This document shows, piece after piece, positions 18,388-27,619 of a DNA stretch of 64,000 bases. The notes beneath the pieces are model-generated. The model was not told the DNA's origin, ran no database searches, and saw only the letters and a list, made by a program, of their open reading frames with translations. Position 1 is the first letter of the stretch; the number at the start of each line of letters is the position of its first letter. Made by a program: the position numbers and the translations under genes. This DNA is from Oceanispirochaeta crateris. GTDB taxonomy: Bacteria; Spirochaetota; Spirochaetia; DSM-2461. The DNA lies in assembly GCF_008329965.1 (NCBI RefSeq), contig NZ_CP036150.1, forward strand, positions 2,832,439 through 2,896,438. Direction: 5' to 3'.

Positions 18388-19356
18388 ATGACATTTACTC
18401 CCATACCCTCCTCCATTCAGGAGGGTTTTTCATCATATACAGATTTTATACTCATAGGGCATGAACACCCCGATGCCGACTGCCTGTGCTCACAATTGGG
18501 ACTGGCAGCTCTGCTTCGAAACTTGAGCAAGAACGTCCGGCTAATCTCCAAAGGACCTTTCACAAGGCCTGAAATCAAAGAAATGGAACCCCTCTTTGAA
18601 TCGACCTGGTCCTACCCTAACCCTCATGGAACACTCCTCGTTCTCCTTGATTGTTCAGATATAAGCCGCACAGGTTTTCCAGAGGATGAGCTTGAAGCCT
18701 TTGATCTGATGGTCATCGACCATCATGCTTCTGGAAGTGCTGAAGGAAAATTCCGCTATATTGATGCGGGTAGTCCCTCAACAACCCTGTTGATTCAAGG
18801 ATTGTGGGATCAATACCGGATGAAGCCTGATGCTCAGACGAGTCATTGGCTTTTTTTCGGTTTTGCGACAGACACAGGATTTTTCAGACACATGGAGGCC
18901 GGTGCTGGCCCAGTGTTCAACAGAGTGGCCGAGATGGCTGAAAATGGTGCCTCTCCCAATGCGGTGTACCGCCAGATCAATGGTGGACGCGAACTGAACA
19001 CAAGACGTCTGATGGGCCGAATCCTGGAAAGGGCCCGTTTTTATTGCCATGATAAAATCATTATTTCCTGGGAAAAAAAAGAGGACAGAGACGAACTGGG
19101 AATAGAGGATAGAGATTCTGATAAACTGTACCAACTGCTCCAAAGCGTAGCAGGCTGTGAGGCCGTTGCACTGATCAGGGAGGAATCTCCTACACTGAGT
19201 ATTATTGGACTCCGTTCAAATAACTCCATCGACGTGGGCCGTATAGCCTCCAGACTGGGAGGAGGCGGACATGTCAAGGCTGCGGGCTGTGCGGTCGAAG
19301 CCGACAGGGAAACGATACTTCAGAAATTGCTGGATCTATTTTCTGAACAAATCTAA
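18388..19356 (+). CDS. DHH-family phosphoesterase (NrnA-like)
   Basis: 322 residues. Seen: motif I GHEHPDADCLCSQ, the LLDCSDISRTG segment, the DHH motif VIDHHASG, and the C-terminal DHHA1 motif GGGGHVKAAGC. This matches the NrnA group, which degrades nano-RNA or cyclic-dinucleotide breakdown products and may dephosphorylate pAp. Cytoplasmic. It lacks a strong ribosome-binding site and follows the upstream stop by 3 bp, so it is probably translated by coupling. The exact substrate (nano-RNA, pAp or c-di-AMP/pApA) is not decided by sequence. Confidence 0.88.
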   Translation: MTFTPIPSSIQEGFSSYTDFILIGHEHPDADCLCSQLGLAALLRNLSKNVRLISKGPFTRPEIKEMEPLFESTWSYPNPHGTLLVLLDCSDISRTGFPEDELEAFDLMVIDHHASGSAEGKFRYIDAGSPSTTLLIQGLWDQYRMKPDAQTSHWLFFGFATDTGFFRHMEAGAGPVFNRVAEMAENGASPNAVYRQINGGRELNTRRLMGRILERARFYCHDKIIISWEKKEDRDELGIEDRDSDKLYQLLQSVAGCEAVALIREESPTLSIIGLRSNNSIDVGRIASRLGGGGHVKAAGCAVEADRETILQKLLDLFSEQI

Positions 19357-19385
19357 AAATTAACACTTTTTTTGCACTTATTTCA

Positions 19386-19414
19386 TTGACCATACATTGT
19401 TAATTCACTATTTT
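19386..19414 (+). promoter_or_regulatory. Promoter of the tandem TetR / RND operon
   Basis: TTGACC (19386-19391), 17-base spacer, TATTTT (19409-19414). The -10 end is covered by the operator palindrome. Confidence 0.6.
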
Positions 19415-19438
19415 TGTTAACGAACGGTCGTAAACAAA
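19413..19438. promoter_or_regulatory. TetR-type operator palindrome
   Basis: TTTGTTAACGA, spacer ACGG, TCGTAAACAAA: ten of eleven arm positions are complementary. It lies between the -10 and the start codon of the tandem TetR gene, so binding would block transcription of the regulator and the pump genes behind it. Confidence 0.75.
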
Positions 19439-19441
19439 TAT

Positions 19442-20629
19442 ATGAAAATTGAAGAAAAGCGAAGACTTAAAAAAATAGCCATTATGGAAGCGGCCCTGGA
19501 TGTCTGGTTTGAGGATGATTATAGAACCACATCCTTGTCTTCCCTGGCGACTCATCTCAAAATGACAAAACAAGCCCTCTATAGGTATTTCAAAAACAAG
19601 GATGACCTATTGGATTCCATATCCGATTACGTGGGTTCCATCGAAATGTTATGGTTCAAAGAGATAACCCAGAAGCTGAAAACAATACCTCAGAATGAAA
19701 AAGTACGCTTCTTTATTTCCGATCTTTCCAAAAACCTGACTCAGGGGCAACGTTACCTTTATTTTGACAGTTTTAATACACTCCGCCTTGATCAATTATC
19801 TCAAGGACAAAATATGGAGCATCTTGAGGAGATCAGAAAGTCTCTGAATTTACCCGGAAAAGTCCTCCATCTGATCATACTACTCTGCTTTTTTCTTTGG
19901 GGATGGCATGACACACAGCATTTGCAGAAGAAAAGGAAGAATAGCCAAAAAATAGATCTGATTATGGAAATCATTGAGAAAGGCCTGGCCACGGAGCAAT
20001 TCCGACTTTCTCAAAAGGGGAGCTCCTTTGACGAAAACCGGAATTATATGGCATTCCGGGACAGAATTCACAAGGACAATCTTGTTCAGGCCGTGACTCA
20101 AGTCATACGAGACAAGGGTTTCCAGGGTGTTACACTGGAATTGATTGCCGAAAAAGCCAGAATATCCAAGAGTACACTCTACAATTATTTCAAGAATAAA
20201 GACGACATGCTGACCAAAACAACAAATATACTTGTCAAAGAATACATGGAATATCATTCTCAACTCTTATCCGGTAGAGACAATTTTGAGGAGAAACTCC
20301 TGGTTCATATCGAGATGCAGTGTGCGCTTTTTCCCAAGAATCCACAGGCCTTTATCATCATGAAGCAATTTATGAGCAAAGATGTATTTGAAAAGGTAGA
20401 CAAACCTGCCCTTCAGCCGGGATTTCTTGATTTTCTGAAAGAAGGATTAGAAGCAAATAAATTAAAACCCATCCTCTCTGCCTATGAGTATCAGATGATT
20501 TTTAGTTTTTTTATATTTATCGAACGGGTGGTTTTAAAGAAAGAGGACGAGGGTCCTCTGACACAGGAACTCATAAACTGGTTGCGTTTGCTGGCTTATG
20601 GTATAGGACAATCAAAAAGAACAAAGTAA
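19442..20629 (+). CDS. Tandem TetR-family regulator (two fused TetR units)
   Basis: 395 residues, about twice a normal TetR protein. The first DNA-binding unit lies near residues 8-60, with recognition part LKMTKQALYRYFKNKDDLLD. The second lies near residues 213-265, with ISKSTLYNYFKNKDDMLT. Each is followed by a helical ligand-binding-type region. The similar helix-turn-helix ends suggest internal duplication and fusion. No ribosome-binding site precedes the ATG. A palindrome overlaps its promoter, so autorepression is likely. The pump genes follow within 20 bp, so it most likely controls them. Confidence 0.88.
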   Translation: MKIEEKRRLKKIAIMEAALDVWFEDDYRTTSLSSLATHLKMTKQALYRYFKNKDDLLDSISDYVGSIEMLWFKEITQKLKTIPQNEKVRFFISDLSKNLTQGQRYLYFDSFNTLRLDQLSQGQNMEHLEEIRKSLNLPGKVLHLIILLCFFLWGWHDTQHLQKKRKNSQKIDLIMEIIEKGLATEQFRLSQKGSSFDENRNYMAFRDRIHKDNLVQAVTQVIRDKGFQGVTLELIAEKARISKSTLYNYFKNKDDMLTKTTNILVKEYMEYHSQLLSGRDNFEEKLLVHIEMQCALFPKNPQAFIIMKQFMSKDVFEKVDKPALQPGFLDFLKEGLEANKLKPILSAYEYQMIFSFFIFIERVVLKKEDEGPLTQELINWLRLLAYGIGQSKRTK

Positions 20630-20647
20630 TACATGAGGAGTTTTTAC

Positions 20648-21985
20648 ATGAAGAAAGGAATGATTTTTCTAATCTTAATGATTTCAATGATTCTAAACAG
20701 CTACGGAGAGTCTATAAACATTTCAGCCGATGGAGCCGTAGCCCTAGCTCTCGAGAACAATCTGACACTCCAGAGTGATTCTTTGGATCTGAGCATGAAG
20801 GAAAGAACCCATGACACAGCCTGGAATGCCTTTGTTCCAGAGATCAGCGCTGGCGGTGGTTTGAGTTATAGCCAGATGCTTTTTGCCGATCCTGACCCCA
20901 TTTATTATAGCTCTACTAACGAAAAATGGACCGTATCAGCCTCTGTGTCTGCGTCTCTCAGCCTGAATGCAGGTGTCGCGACAGGCATGAAGCAATACCT
21001 GATAGACTACCAGGCCGGATTACTCAGCTATGACGATGCTCAAAAAAAGATAAACCGGGATGTACGCAAGCAGTACTTTAATCTTATCACCATGGAAACC
21101 AATCTCAAACTCAAGGAAATGGATATTGCTCTGGCTCAGAAGCGCTATGAGCAGGCCAGAGAGAATTACAGAAATGGACTCATTTCCGAATTGGAAATGC
21201 TCCAGTCTCAGGTCACTGCAGAGAATAACAAACCAGCCTATAACAGTCTGCTGACCTCCTATAAGAACGCATTAATGAATTTCAAACTAATCCTTGGGGT
21301 TCCCGGTTCGGTAGATCTAGTCCTGACAGACAGTCTGGATGATCTCCACCTGTACAAGCTGGATGCGGACGATCTCATTGAAAAATACAGTGCGAACAGA
21401 ATGGATGTTCTGATGATCAACAAGCAGATTGAGTCTCTTAAAAATACAAGGAAACTCAAATATCAATCAGAAAGGACTCCCTGGGTCTCCTTGAGCTCCA
21501 CCTGGAAAACGGGTGTGGTTGACGGATTCAATGGAGACAACTGGGATCAGGATGTCTGGCAGGATTCGGCGACCATAGGCCTCAGTTTGAGTTTCCCTCT
21601 GGATGGATTTATTCCAGGATCATCCACAGATGTAGCCCTTGAGAACCTCGATGATCAGATCCAGCAGCTGGAGCTACAACGGCAGCTTATTTTTGACGCC
21701 GCCGAGGTTGAAATAAGGAACCTCGTGATGACCCTGCAGAACTCAATTGACACCATTGAAACCTATGCTCTGAATGTTGATCTTGCAGAAAAGTCTTTTG
21801 AACTCGCAACAGAAGCCTACGGCCTTGGAACCAGAGAACTACTGGATGTAGAGACGGCTCAGTCAGGGCTGTTGAGTGCATCCCTGAATGTGCTTTTTGA
21901 AAAATACAATTACAAAACCAAATTACTGGATCTGGAATACGCAATCAACAGCGATGATATATCCGCAATACTGGAGGAAAAATGA
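20648..21985 (+). CDS. TolC-family outer membrane efflux protein
   Basis: About 445 residues after choosing ATG 20648, which follows GAGGAG; the earlier ATG at 20633 overlaps that site. Signal peptide MIFLILMISMILNSYG. Two TolC-like repeats with long helical hairpins (YEQARENYRNGLISELEMLQSQ; a second near residues 330-430). It provides the outer-membrane exit duct for the RND pump. The stop overlaps the adaptor gene start by 4 bp (ATGA), so translation is coupled. Confidence 0.9.
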   Translation: MKKGMIFLILMISMILNSYGESINISADGAVALALENNLTLQSDSLDLSMKERTHDTAWNAFVPEISAGGGLSYSQMLFADPDPIYYSSTNEKWTVSASVSASLSLNAGVATGMKQYLIDYQAGLLSYDDAQKKINRDVRKQYFNLITMETNLKLKEMDIALAQKRYEQARENYRNGLISELEMLQSQVTAENNKPAYNSLLTSYKNALMNFKLILGVPGSVDLVLTDSLDDLHLYKLDADDLIEKYSANRMDVLMINKQIESLKNTRKLKYQSERTPWVSLSSTWKTGVVDGFNGDNWDQDVWQDSATIGLSLSFPLDGFIPGSSTDVALENLDDQIQQLELQRQLIFDAAEVEIRNLVMTLQNSIDTIETYALNVDLAEKSFELATEAYGLGTRELLDVETAQSGLLSASLNVLFEKYNYKTKLLDLEYAINSDDISAILEEK

Positions 21986-22983
21986 GTAATAATAGATCAA
22001 CTCCCGAAACCGTAAAAAACCAAGAAGGCGGCCTGAAAACCAAAAAAAGATTATCTCCCGGCAGAATCATACTCATCATTCTGCTCCTGGTAGTCCTGGG
22101 TTTTGCCGCCTATACATTCGTCGGCATGAAGGAAAATGGAAAAGGCCGCCCTGGGGCTATGGAAGAAGAAAATAAAGAGACTATTTTTGCAGTAACCACC
22201 ACTCAGGCCGTGACTGGTCAGATCAAAGACCTGCTGGAAGTAAATGGGGATGTGATCCCAAACAGTTCTGTTGATGTATATCCTGACACCTCGGGAAAAC
22301 TATTCCGTTTAAATGTGAACCTGGGAGATTATATCAGCAAAGATCAGGTGATTGCAGAAATAGACCCGTCTCGCCCGGGGATGTCCTTTGCGTCGAGCCC
22401 GGTCAAGGCAACGGTTAGCGGTACAATTACCAGCCTGCCCTTTGATGTGGGAGCCACCATAACCCCTCAGGTTCCGATAGCCACCATTGGAAACCTTTCC
22501 AAATTACAGGTAAGAACCTTCATTCCCGAGCGTTTCATATCCCGTATCAAAAAGGGAATGAAAGCCCATCTCTCCTTTGAGTCCTACCCGGGAGAAGTAT
22601 TTGATGCGGTAGTCATAGAGCTGAGCCCTGTTGTGGATGAAATTTCCAGGACAATGGAAATAAAAATGGACATTGTTAGGAATGACAGAAGAATCAAGGC
22701 CGGAATGTATGCCAAAATCAGCTTAATTACAGAAGTCAAAGAAGGGATTGTACGCATTCCCAGTGACTGCATCATGAGCCGTTTTGGCGAAACCTTCGTA
22801 TTTGTAATGGAAGGAGAGAACACAGTTTCAAAAAGACTGATCGAGGAAGGGATACGCATTGATGGTATCTCAGAAATAACGGCCGGTCTTTCAGCAGGCG
22901 AAACAATCATCTTTCAGGGGCAGACCCTGCTGGATGACATGACTACGGTTAAGGTAGTCCGCAGTGTACAACCACTGAAATAA
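21982..22983 (+). CDS. RND efflux periplasmic adaptor (membrane fusion protein)
   Basis: 333 residues. One N-terminal membrane anchor (IILIILLLVVLGFAAYTFVG), then the lipoyl/barrel-sandwich region (VDVYPDTSGKLFRLNVNLGDYISKD... and SPVKATVSGTITSLPFDVGA), followed by the beta-barrel and membrane-proximal parts. The helical hairpin usual in long adaptors is very short or absent, since the two lipoyl halves are only about 30 residues apart. It links the RND permease to the TolC-like duct. Confidence 0.9.
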   Translation: MSNNRSTPETVKNQEGGLKTKKRLSPGRIILIILLLVVLGFAAYTFVGMKENGKGRPGAMEEENKETIFAVTTTQAVTGQIKDLLEVNGDVIPNSSVDVYPDTSGKLFRLNVNLGDYISKDQVIAEIDPSRPGMSFASSPVKATVSGTITSLPFDVGATITPQVPIATIGNLSKLQVRTFIPERFISRIKKGMKAHLSFESYPGEVFDAVVIELSPVVDEISRTMEIKMDIVRNDRRIKAGMYAKISLITEVKEGIVRIPSDCIMSRFGETFVFVMEGENTVSKRLIEEGIRIDGISEITAGLSAGETIIFQGQTLLDDMTTVKVVRSVQPLK

Positions 22984-22993
22984 GGGATATTCA

Positions 22994-25900
22994 ATGAGTA
23001 TATCAAAAACCATAGTAAACAGACCGACCACAGTCCTCATCATATTTGCCATACTGATTGGTCTCGGACTTTATATTTTACCCCAAGTACCCATTGACCT
23101 GTATCCAGAAATAAATCCACCGATACTGGTAGTTTTTACAAGCTACGATGGAGCAGGTCCTGAAGAAATAGAACAGACTCTTACCCGGCCTTTGGAAGGA
23201 CAAATGGGGAATGTGTCGGACATACAGAGGATAACATCGACCTCATCTGAGGGTCTGAGTATGATTATTCTGGAATTCGACTGGAATAGCGATTTGTCCG
23301 CTGCAGCACAGGACATTAGGGATAAACTTGAGTTCATCAAAGACTACCTTCCCAAAGAGGCTGCCAATCCCCAAATTTTCAAATTTGACCCGGCGATGAT
23401 GCCCATCATAGATCTTGTCATAAAGGGCAACAGATCTCCTGAAGAAATAAGAGCCATCGCAGAAGACCAGATCCAGCCCTATCTGGAACAGGTGCCCGGC
23501 GTAGCAACCACCATCATCACTGGAGGTCGGGAAAAAACAATCAGGGTTGAGATATCACAGAACAGACTGGAAGCTTACAACCTCAGTTTAACTCAGGTTG
23601 CTCAAATGCTGTCCACTCAGAACCTTCAAATCGGAGCTGGGTCGGTAGAAGAAGGAACGAAGAAGTATCTGGTGAGAACAGCAGGGGAATATAAGAGCCT
23701 TGAAGAAATATCCAATGCCGTTATTTCCTATAAGGTCTCAGGAGGAACGACAAAGGATGTCAGGCTCAGAGACATCGCAACCGTCAGCGAAGGGTACAAG
23801 GATGCCAGTAATACGGTGTACATCAACGGAGAACCCGGGGTCTATATTTCCATACAAAAGCAGAGCGGTGTCAACTCAATTCAGACCTCTGATAATGTTT
23901 TAGCCAAGCTGGAACAGATCAATAAGAATCTGCCCCAGGACATGTCCGTTTCTGTGATCAACAACACAACGGAGATGATCCGCGGTTCACTGGATCAGGT
24001 GACTAATTCTGCCATTACCGGTGCGATTCTGGCCATGATCATACTCTTCATCTTCCTTAGAAGCATAAAGAGCACCCTGATTATTGGTCTGTCCATTCCC
24101 ATATCCCTCCTCATAACGATCATGTTCATGTACTTTGCCGGTTTAACCCTCAATATCATGACCCTGGCCGGATTGACCCTCGGAGTTGGAATGATTGTAG
24201 ACTCCTCCATCGTAATTCTGGAGAATATATTCCGTTACAGGGAAAAGGGAGCCAAGCTCAAACCTTCGGCCATCCTTGGGACACAAGAGATGTTTATGGC
24301 CATTATGGCCTCAACATTGACAACGGTCTGTGTGTTCCTTCCGGTTATAATGTTCAAAAAAGAACTGGAAATGATCGGGGTACTATTCCAAGACCTTGCT
24401 TTTACAATCATCATTGCTCTCCTATCCTCATTACTCATAGCCGTAACACTGGTCCCAGTATTGGCCAGTCAATATGTGACCATTTATACTCGGAAGCAGA
24501 GGCCCCTCAAGTGGAAACTGCTACAGATAATTGACAATGGTATGGAGCGATTTTTTACGAGCCTGGACAATGTCTATAAAAAAGCCCTAGCTTCCTGTCT
24601 GGACAACAAGCTACTGACGATTCTGGTTATCCTGGGGCTCTTTGTCGTCAGTATTCTAATGTTTCCCTCTATAGGGATTAATTTCATGCCTGCCAGCGAG
24701 GAAGACTCCATCACTCTCAACCTCGATATGCCTGTGGGCACACGCCTGGATCTGACTCAGGACTATATGAATCAGCTGGCAATCATCGCCGAAGAAGAGG
24801 TCGACAGTGCCAGGGATATCATCATATCCACGGGTTCTGGAGGATTCCTGGCAGCAGACAACAGTAGCAGAGGAACTCTCACAATCACACTCAAAGAGTT
24901 TGAATTGCGCACAGAAACTAACGATGAGATCAAAGAAGAATTGAGAGCCCATTTTGATCATTTTCCATCTGCCACATTCAGTTTTGGCAGTTCAATGAAT
25001 ATGGGCGGCTCTGCGTCACCCATCGACATTATTGTTAAAACGGAAGACCTAGATAAAGCAAGGACTGTTGCCAATGATATCCGGGAAATGCTCAAGAATG
25101 AAGTTCCCGAGGTCACCGAACCCGATGTGAGCCTGGAAGAGGGGCTCCCTCAGGCTGAAATTGTGATAGACAGAGAAAAAGCCTACTCCCTCGGCCTGAG
25201 TGTCTACTCCATCGGAAATGAAATCTCGGCAAATGTTGATGGAGAAATAGCCTCCCGCTACAGAGTAGATGGAGATGAATTTGATATCCTCGTCATTCTC
25301 GAAGAGAAAGACCGAAGTGCCATACCCGATTTGGAAAAAATCTTCATCATGAACTCCATGGGTCAGAGAATTCCCCTGTCCAGTGTGGCTCATATCGAAA
25401 AGACAACGGGACCTGTGGATATTGCCAGAGAGGATCAGACCAGGGTTGTCCACATAACAGGAGGACTCAAACCTGGATTTGCCGCCAGTGAAGTAGAGCC
25501 AAGAGTCCGTGAGATGATAAAGGAAAACATCGTGGCCGATGACTCTGTCATCATCGATTTCAATGGCGATTACGCCGAGATACAGTCTTATTTGATCAAG
25601 TTCGTTGTGATCATGATCATTGCTGTCGCCCTCGTTTTTGGAGTTATGGCTAGCCAGTTTGAATCTTTGAGAGACCCATTTATCATCTTCTTCACCATCC
25701 CTCTAACGGCAATAGGAATTATCTTTCTGTACAAAATTACGGGAGAAGCACTCAGTATGTACTCCGCCGTAGGGGTCATCATGCTGGCAGGGATTGTCGT
25801 CAACAACGGGATTGTCATGGTAGACTATACAAACATTCTCAGAGGGAGAGGCCTGTGCATCCGGGATGCCTGTATCGAGGCGGGAGGAAACAGACTCCGA

Positions 25901-26152
25901 CCGGTACTCATGACAACCCTCACCACCGTACTGGGAATGGTTCCCATGGCATTTTCATCGGGACAAGGCTCAGAACTGGTTCAGCCCTTCGGTCAGACTG
26001 TCATCGGAGGTTTAACAATGAGTACACTGCTCACACTGTTTCTAGTTCCTGTTCTCTACGCCCTATTTAACCGTAAGCATGATGGGCAGAGTCGAGAGTG
26101 CAGTGATGCAGAAGATTACATAAAAAAGCCTAATTTGGAGAGAACCATATGA
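22994..26152 (+). CDS. RND-family efflux permease (AcrB/HAE1 type)
   Basis: 1052 residues, full length, 12 predicted membrane segments: one at the N-terminus, a group at ~335-535 and a group at ~870-1030, with two large periplasmic loops. Family motif PVDLYPEI appears as PIDLYPEINPP. The TM4 proton-relay motif reads GVGMIVDSSIVILENI, with one aspartate instead of the AcrB pair. The sequence resembles drug or hydrophobe exporters more than CusA/CzcA metal pumps, but a PII-like gene typical of metal pumps follows. Substrate unknown. Confidence 0.93.
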   Translation: MSISKTIVNRPTTVLIIFAILIGLGLYILPQVPIDLYPEINPPILVVFTSYDGAGPEEIEQTLTRPLEGQMGNVSDIQRITSTSSEGLSMIILEFDWNSDLSAAAQDIRDKLEFIKDYLPKEAANPQIFKFDPAMMPIIDLVIKGNRSPEEIRAIAEDQIQPYLEQVPGVATTIITGGREKTIRVEISQNRLEAYNLSLTQVAQMLSTQNLQIGAGSVEEGTKKYLVRTAGEYKSLEEISNAVISYKVSGGTTKDVRLRDIATVSEGYKDASNTVYINGEPGVYISIQKQSGVNSIQTSDNVLAKLEQINKNLPQDMSVSVINNTTEMIRGSLDQVTNSAITGAILAMIILFIFLRSIKSTLIIGLSIPISLLITIMFMYFAGLTLNIMTLAGLTLGVGMIVDSSIVILENIFRYREKGAKLKPSAILGTQEMFMAIMASTLTTVCVFLPVIMFKKELEMIGVLFQDLAFTIIIALLSSLLIAVTLVPVLASQYVTIYTRKQRPLKWKLLQIIDNGMERFFTSLDNVYKKALASCLDNKLLTILVILGLFVVSILMFPSIGINFMPASEEDSITLNLDMPVGTRLDLTQDYMNQLAIIAEEEVDSARDIIISTGSGGFLAADNSSRGTLTITLKEFELRTETNDEIKEELRAHFDHFPSATFSFGSSMNMGGSASPIDIIVKTEDLDKARTVANDIREMLKNEVPEVTEPDVSLEEGLPQAEIVIDREKAYSLGLSVYSIGNEISANVDGEIASRYRVDGDEFDILVILEEKDRSAIPDLEKIFIMNSMGQRIPLSSVAHIEKTTGPVDIAREDQTRVVHITGGLKPGFAASEVEPRVREMIKENIVADDSVIIDFNGDYAEIQSYLIKFVVIMIIAVALVFGVMASQFESLRDPFIIFFTIPLTAIGIIFLYKITGEALSMYSAVGVIMLAGIVVNNGIVMVDYTNILRGRGLCIRDACIEAGGNRLRPVLMTTLTTVLGMVPMAFSSGQGSELVQPFGQTVIGGLTMSTLLTLFLVPVLYALFNRKHDGQSRECSDAEDYIKKPNLERTI

Positions 26153-26427
26153 CAAGAGTTGAGATTATTGTGAATCAATCGATAGAAGCGGATCTGTTTG
26201 AAACATTCAGTCGTTATGAAATCGCCCGGCATTATACTAAGATCCCCAGTGTTCATGGAACAGGGAACTCCGACCCCAAAATGGGGGACCATATATGGCC
26301 GGAGGAGAATGCCATGATCATCATCTACTGTAAGAAAAAAGAAGCTGAAAAGATTGAAGAAGCGGTTCTTGAAGTCAAAAAAAGATTCCCCCAGGAAGGA
26401 TTGAAGATTTTTTCAACGAAATCCTGA
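26149..26427 (+). CDS. PII-like protein linked to RND efflux operon
   Basis: 92 residues. The alternating pattern (VEIIVNQSIEADLFETF ... NAMIIIYCKKKEAEKIEEAVLEVKKRF) fits the small ferredoxin-like fold of the PII superfamily without the uridylylation T-loop tyrosine of GlnB. A divergent PII group is known next to heavy-metal RND pumps, and this gene overlaps the permease stop by 4 bp. It probably senses a metal or nucleotide and modulates the pump. The assignment rests on size, pattern and position. Confidence 0.65.
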   Translation: MTRVEIIVNQSIEADLFETFSRYEIARHYTKIPSVHGTGNSDPKMGDHIWPEENAMIIIYCKKKEAEKIEEAVLEVKKRFPQEGLKIFSTKS

Positions 26428-26457
26428 GACAAATTTATATAGATCAAATTTAAATGG

Positions 26458-26486
26458 CCGTTTTCTCCTGGAGGAAGCGGTTTTTT
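26458..26486 (+). terminator. Terminator of the RND operon
   Basis: CCGTTTTCTCC (26458-26468) pairs with GGAGGAAGCGG (26470-26480), including G-U pairs, with the innermost pairs opened to form the loop. TTTTTT follows. From here to 26671 I see only a ribosome-binding site for the next gene. Confidence 0.75.
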
Positions 26487-26671
26487 AAATGGGTATCTTC
26501 CTGAAGATCTCCAGAGCCTGACACAGGCATATCGTTCAACCTTAACAAACAATCATTTCCTTGTCAGCCTGAGTTTCAGATGGTACAATTCCAGAGCTCT
26601 ATTTTCACCGTTTCCAAGCGGCACTTCTGAGCAAAACACATAAAATAAAAGAACCCTCCAGGAGGAGAACA

Positions 26672-27619
26672 TTGATCAAAGCAATTGATTTAACAAAGCG
26701 CTATGGAAAACATACTGCTGTCAACAAGATCAACTTTGAAATAGGAAAAGGAGAGATCATAGGATTCCTGGGACCCAATGGTGCCGGAAAATCCACTACG
26801 ATGAATATGATCACCGGCTACATTGCCCCGACAGATGGTCAGATTCTTGTAGATGGTGAAAATATCCTGGATGATCCGGAAAAAACAAGAGGTAAAATTG
26901 GCTACCTTCCGGAACATCCACCCCTTTACATGGATATGACAGTCAATGAATACCTCAAGTTTTCAGGACAGCTCAAGAAGATTTCCAAACCGGATTTAAT
27001 CAGAGATATGGACCGGATTTCCGAACTTGTAAAAATAAGTGATGTCCGCAAAAGATTGATAAAGAACCTGTCTAAGGGATACAAACAGCGGGTAGGGCTG
27101 GCACAGGCCCTTTTGGGCAACCCCCAACTTCTCATACTGGATGAACCCACAGTAGGTTTGGACCCCAAGCAGATCATTGAAATCAGAAACCTGATAAAAG
27201 ACCTGAGTGAAAATCATACTATCGTTCTGAGTTCTCATATTCTTCCGGAAATATCAGCTGTCTGCGATAGGGTTTTAATCATCAGCAAAGGCGATATTGT
27301 TGCATCGGATACACCCGAAAATCTGGCTCAGAATTTAGCCGGCAAACACAAATTACACTTGAGGGTCAAAGGCGGGGAAGAGCAAATCCGTGAGGCTCTG
27401 GAGGGACTGAATATCCTCCAGGACATTCATATGGAATCTTCCAGAGAAGAGGGAGTTTTAAGGGTCATCGTCGAGGCCGCCAAGGATGCAGACATTAGAG
27501 AAGATGTGTTCTATGCCCTGGCCGAACAGAAATGTCCCATCCTCCAAATGCGACCTATGGACATGACCCTGGAAGAAATTTTCCTGAACTTGACAACCGT
27601 TGAAGGAGGAAAGAAATAA
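26672..27619 (+). CDS. ABC transporter ATP-binding protein (GldA-like)
   Basis: 315 residues. TTG start at 26672 behind AGGAGGAG. Walker A GPNGAGKST, signature LSKGYKQRVGLAQAL, Walker B LLILDEPTVGLDP, switch histidine in LSSHI. The C-terminal ~95 residues form the extra domain common in the ABC-2 export group. The next genes encode an ABC-2 permease, a GldG-like protein and a DUF4340-like protein, the set seen in Gld-type ABC systems. The start and stop overlap with the permease gene is 1 bp. Confidence 0.93.
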   Translation: MIKAIDLTKRYGKHTAVNKINFEIGKGEIIGFLGPNGAGKSTTMNMITGYIAPTDGQILVDGENILDDPEKTRGKIGYLPEHPPLYMDMTVNEYLKFSGQLKKISKPDLIRDMDRISELVKISDVRKRLIKNLSKGYKQRVGLAQALLGNPQLLILDEPTVGLDPKQIIEIRNLIKDLSENHTIVLSSHILPEISAVCDRVLIISKGDIVASDTPENLAQNLAGKHKLHLRVKGGEEQIREALEGLNILQDIHMESSREEGVLRVIVEAAKDADIREDVFYALAEQKCPILQMRPMDMTLEEIFLNLTTVEGGKK

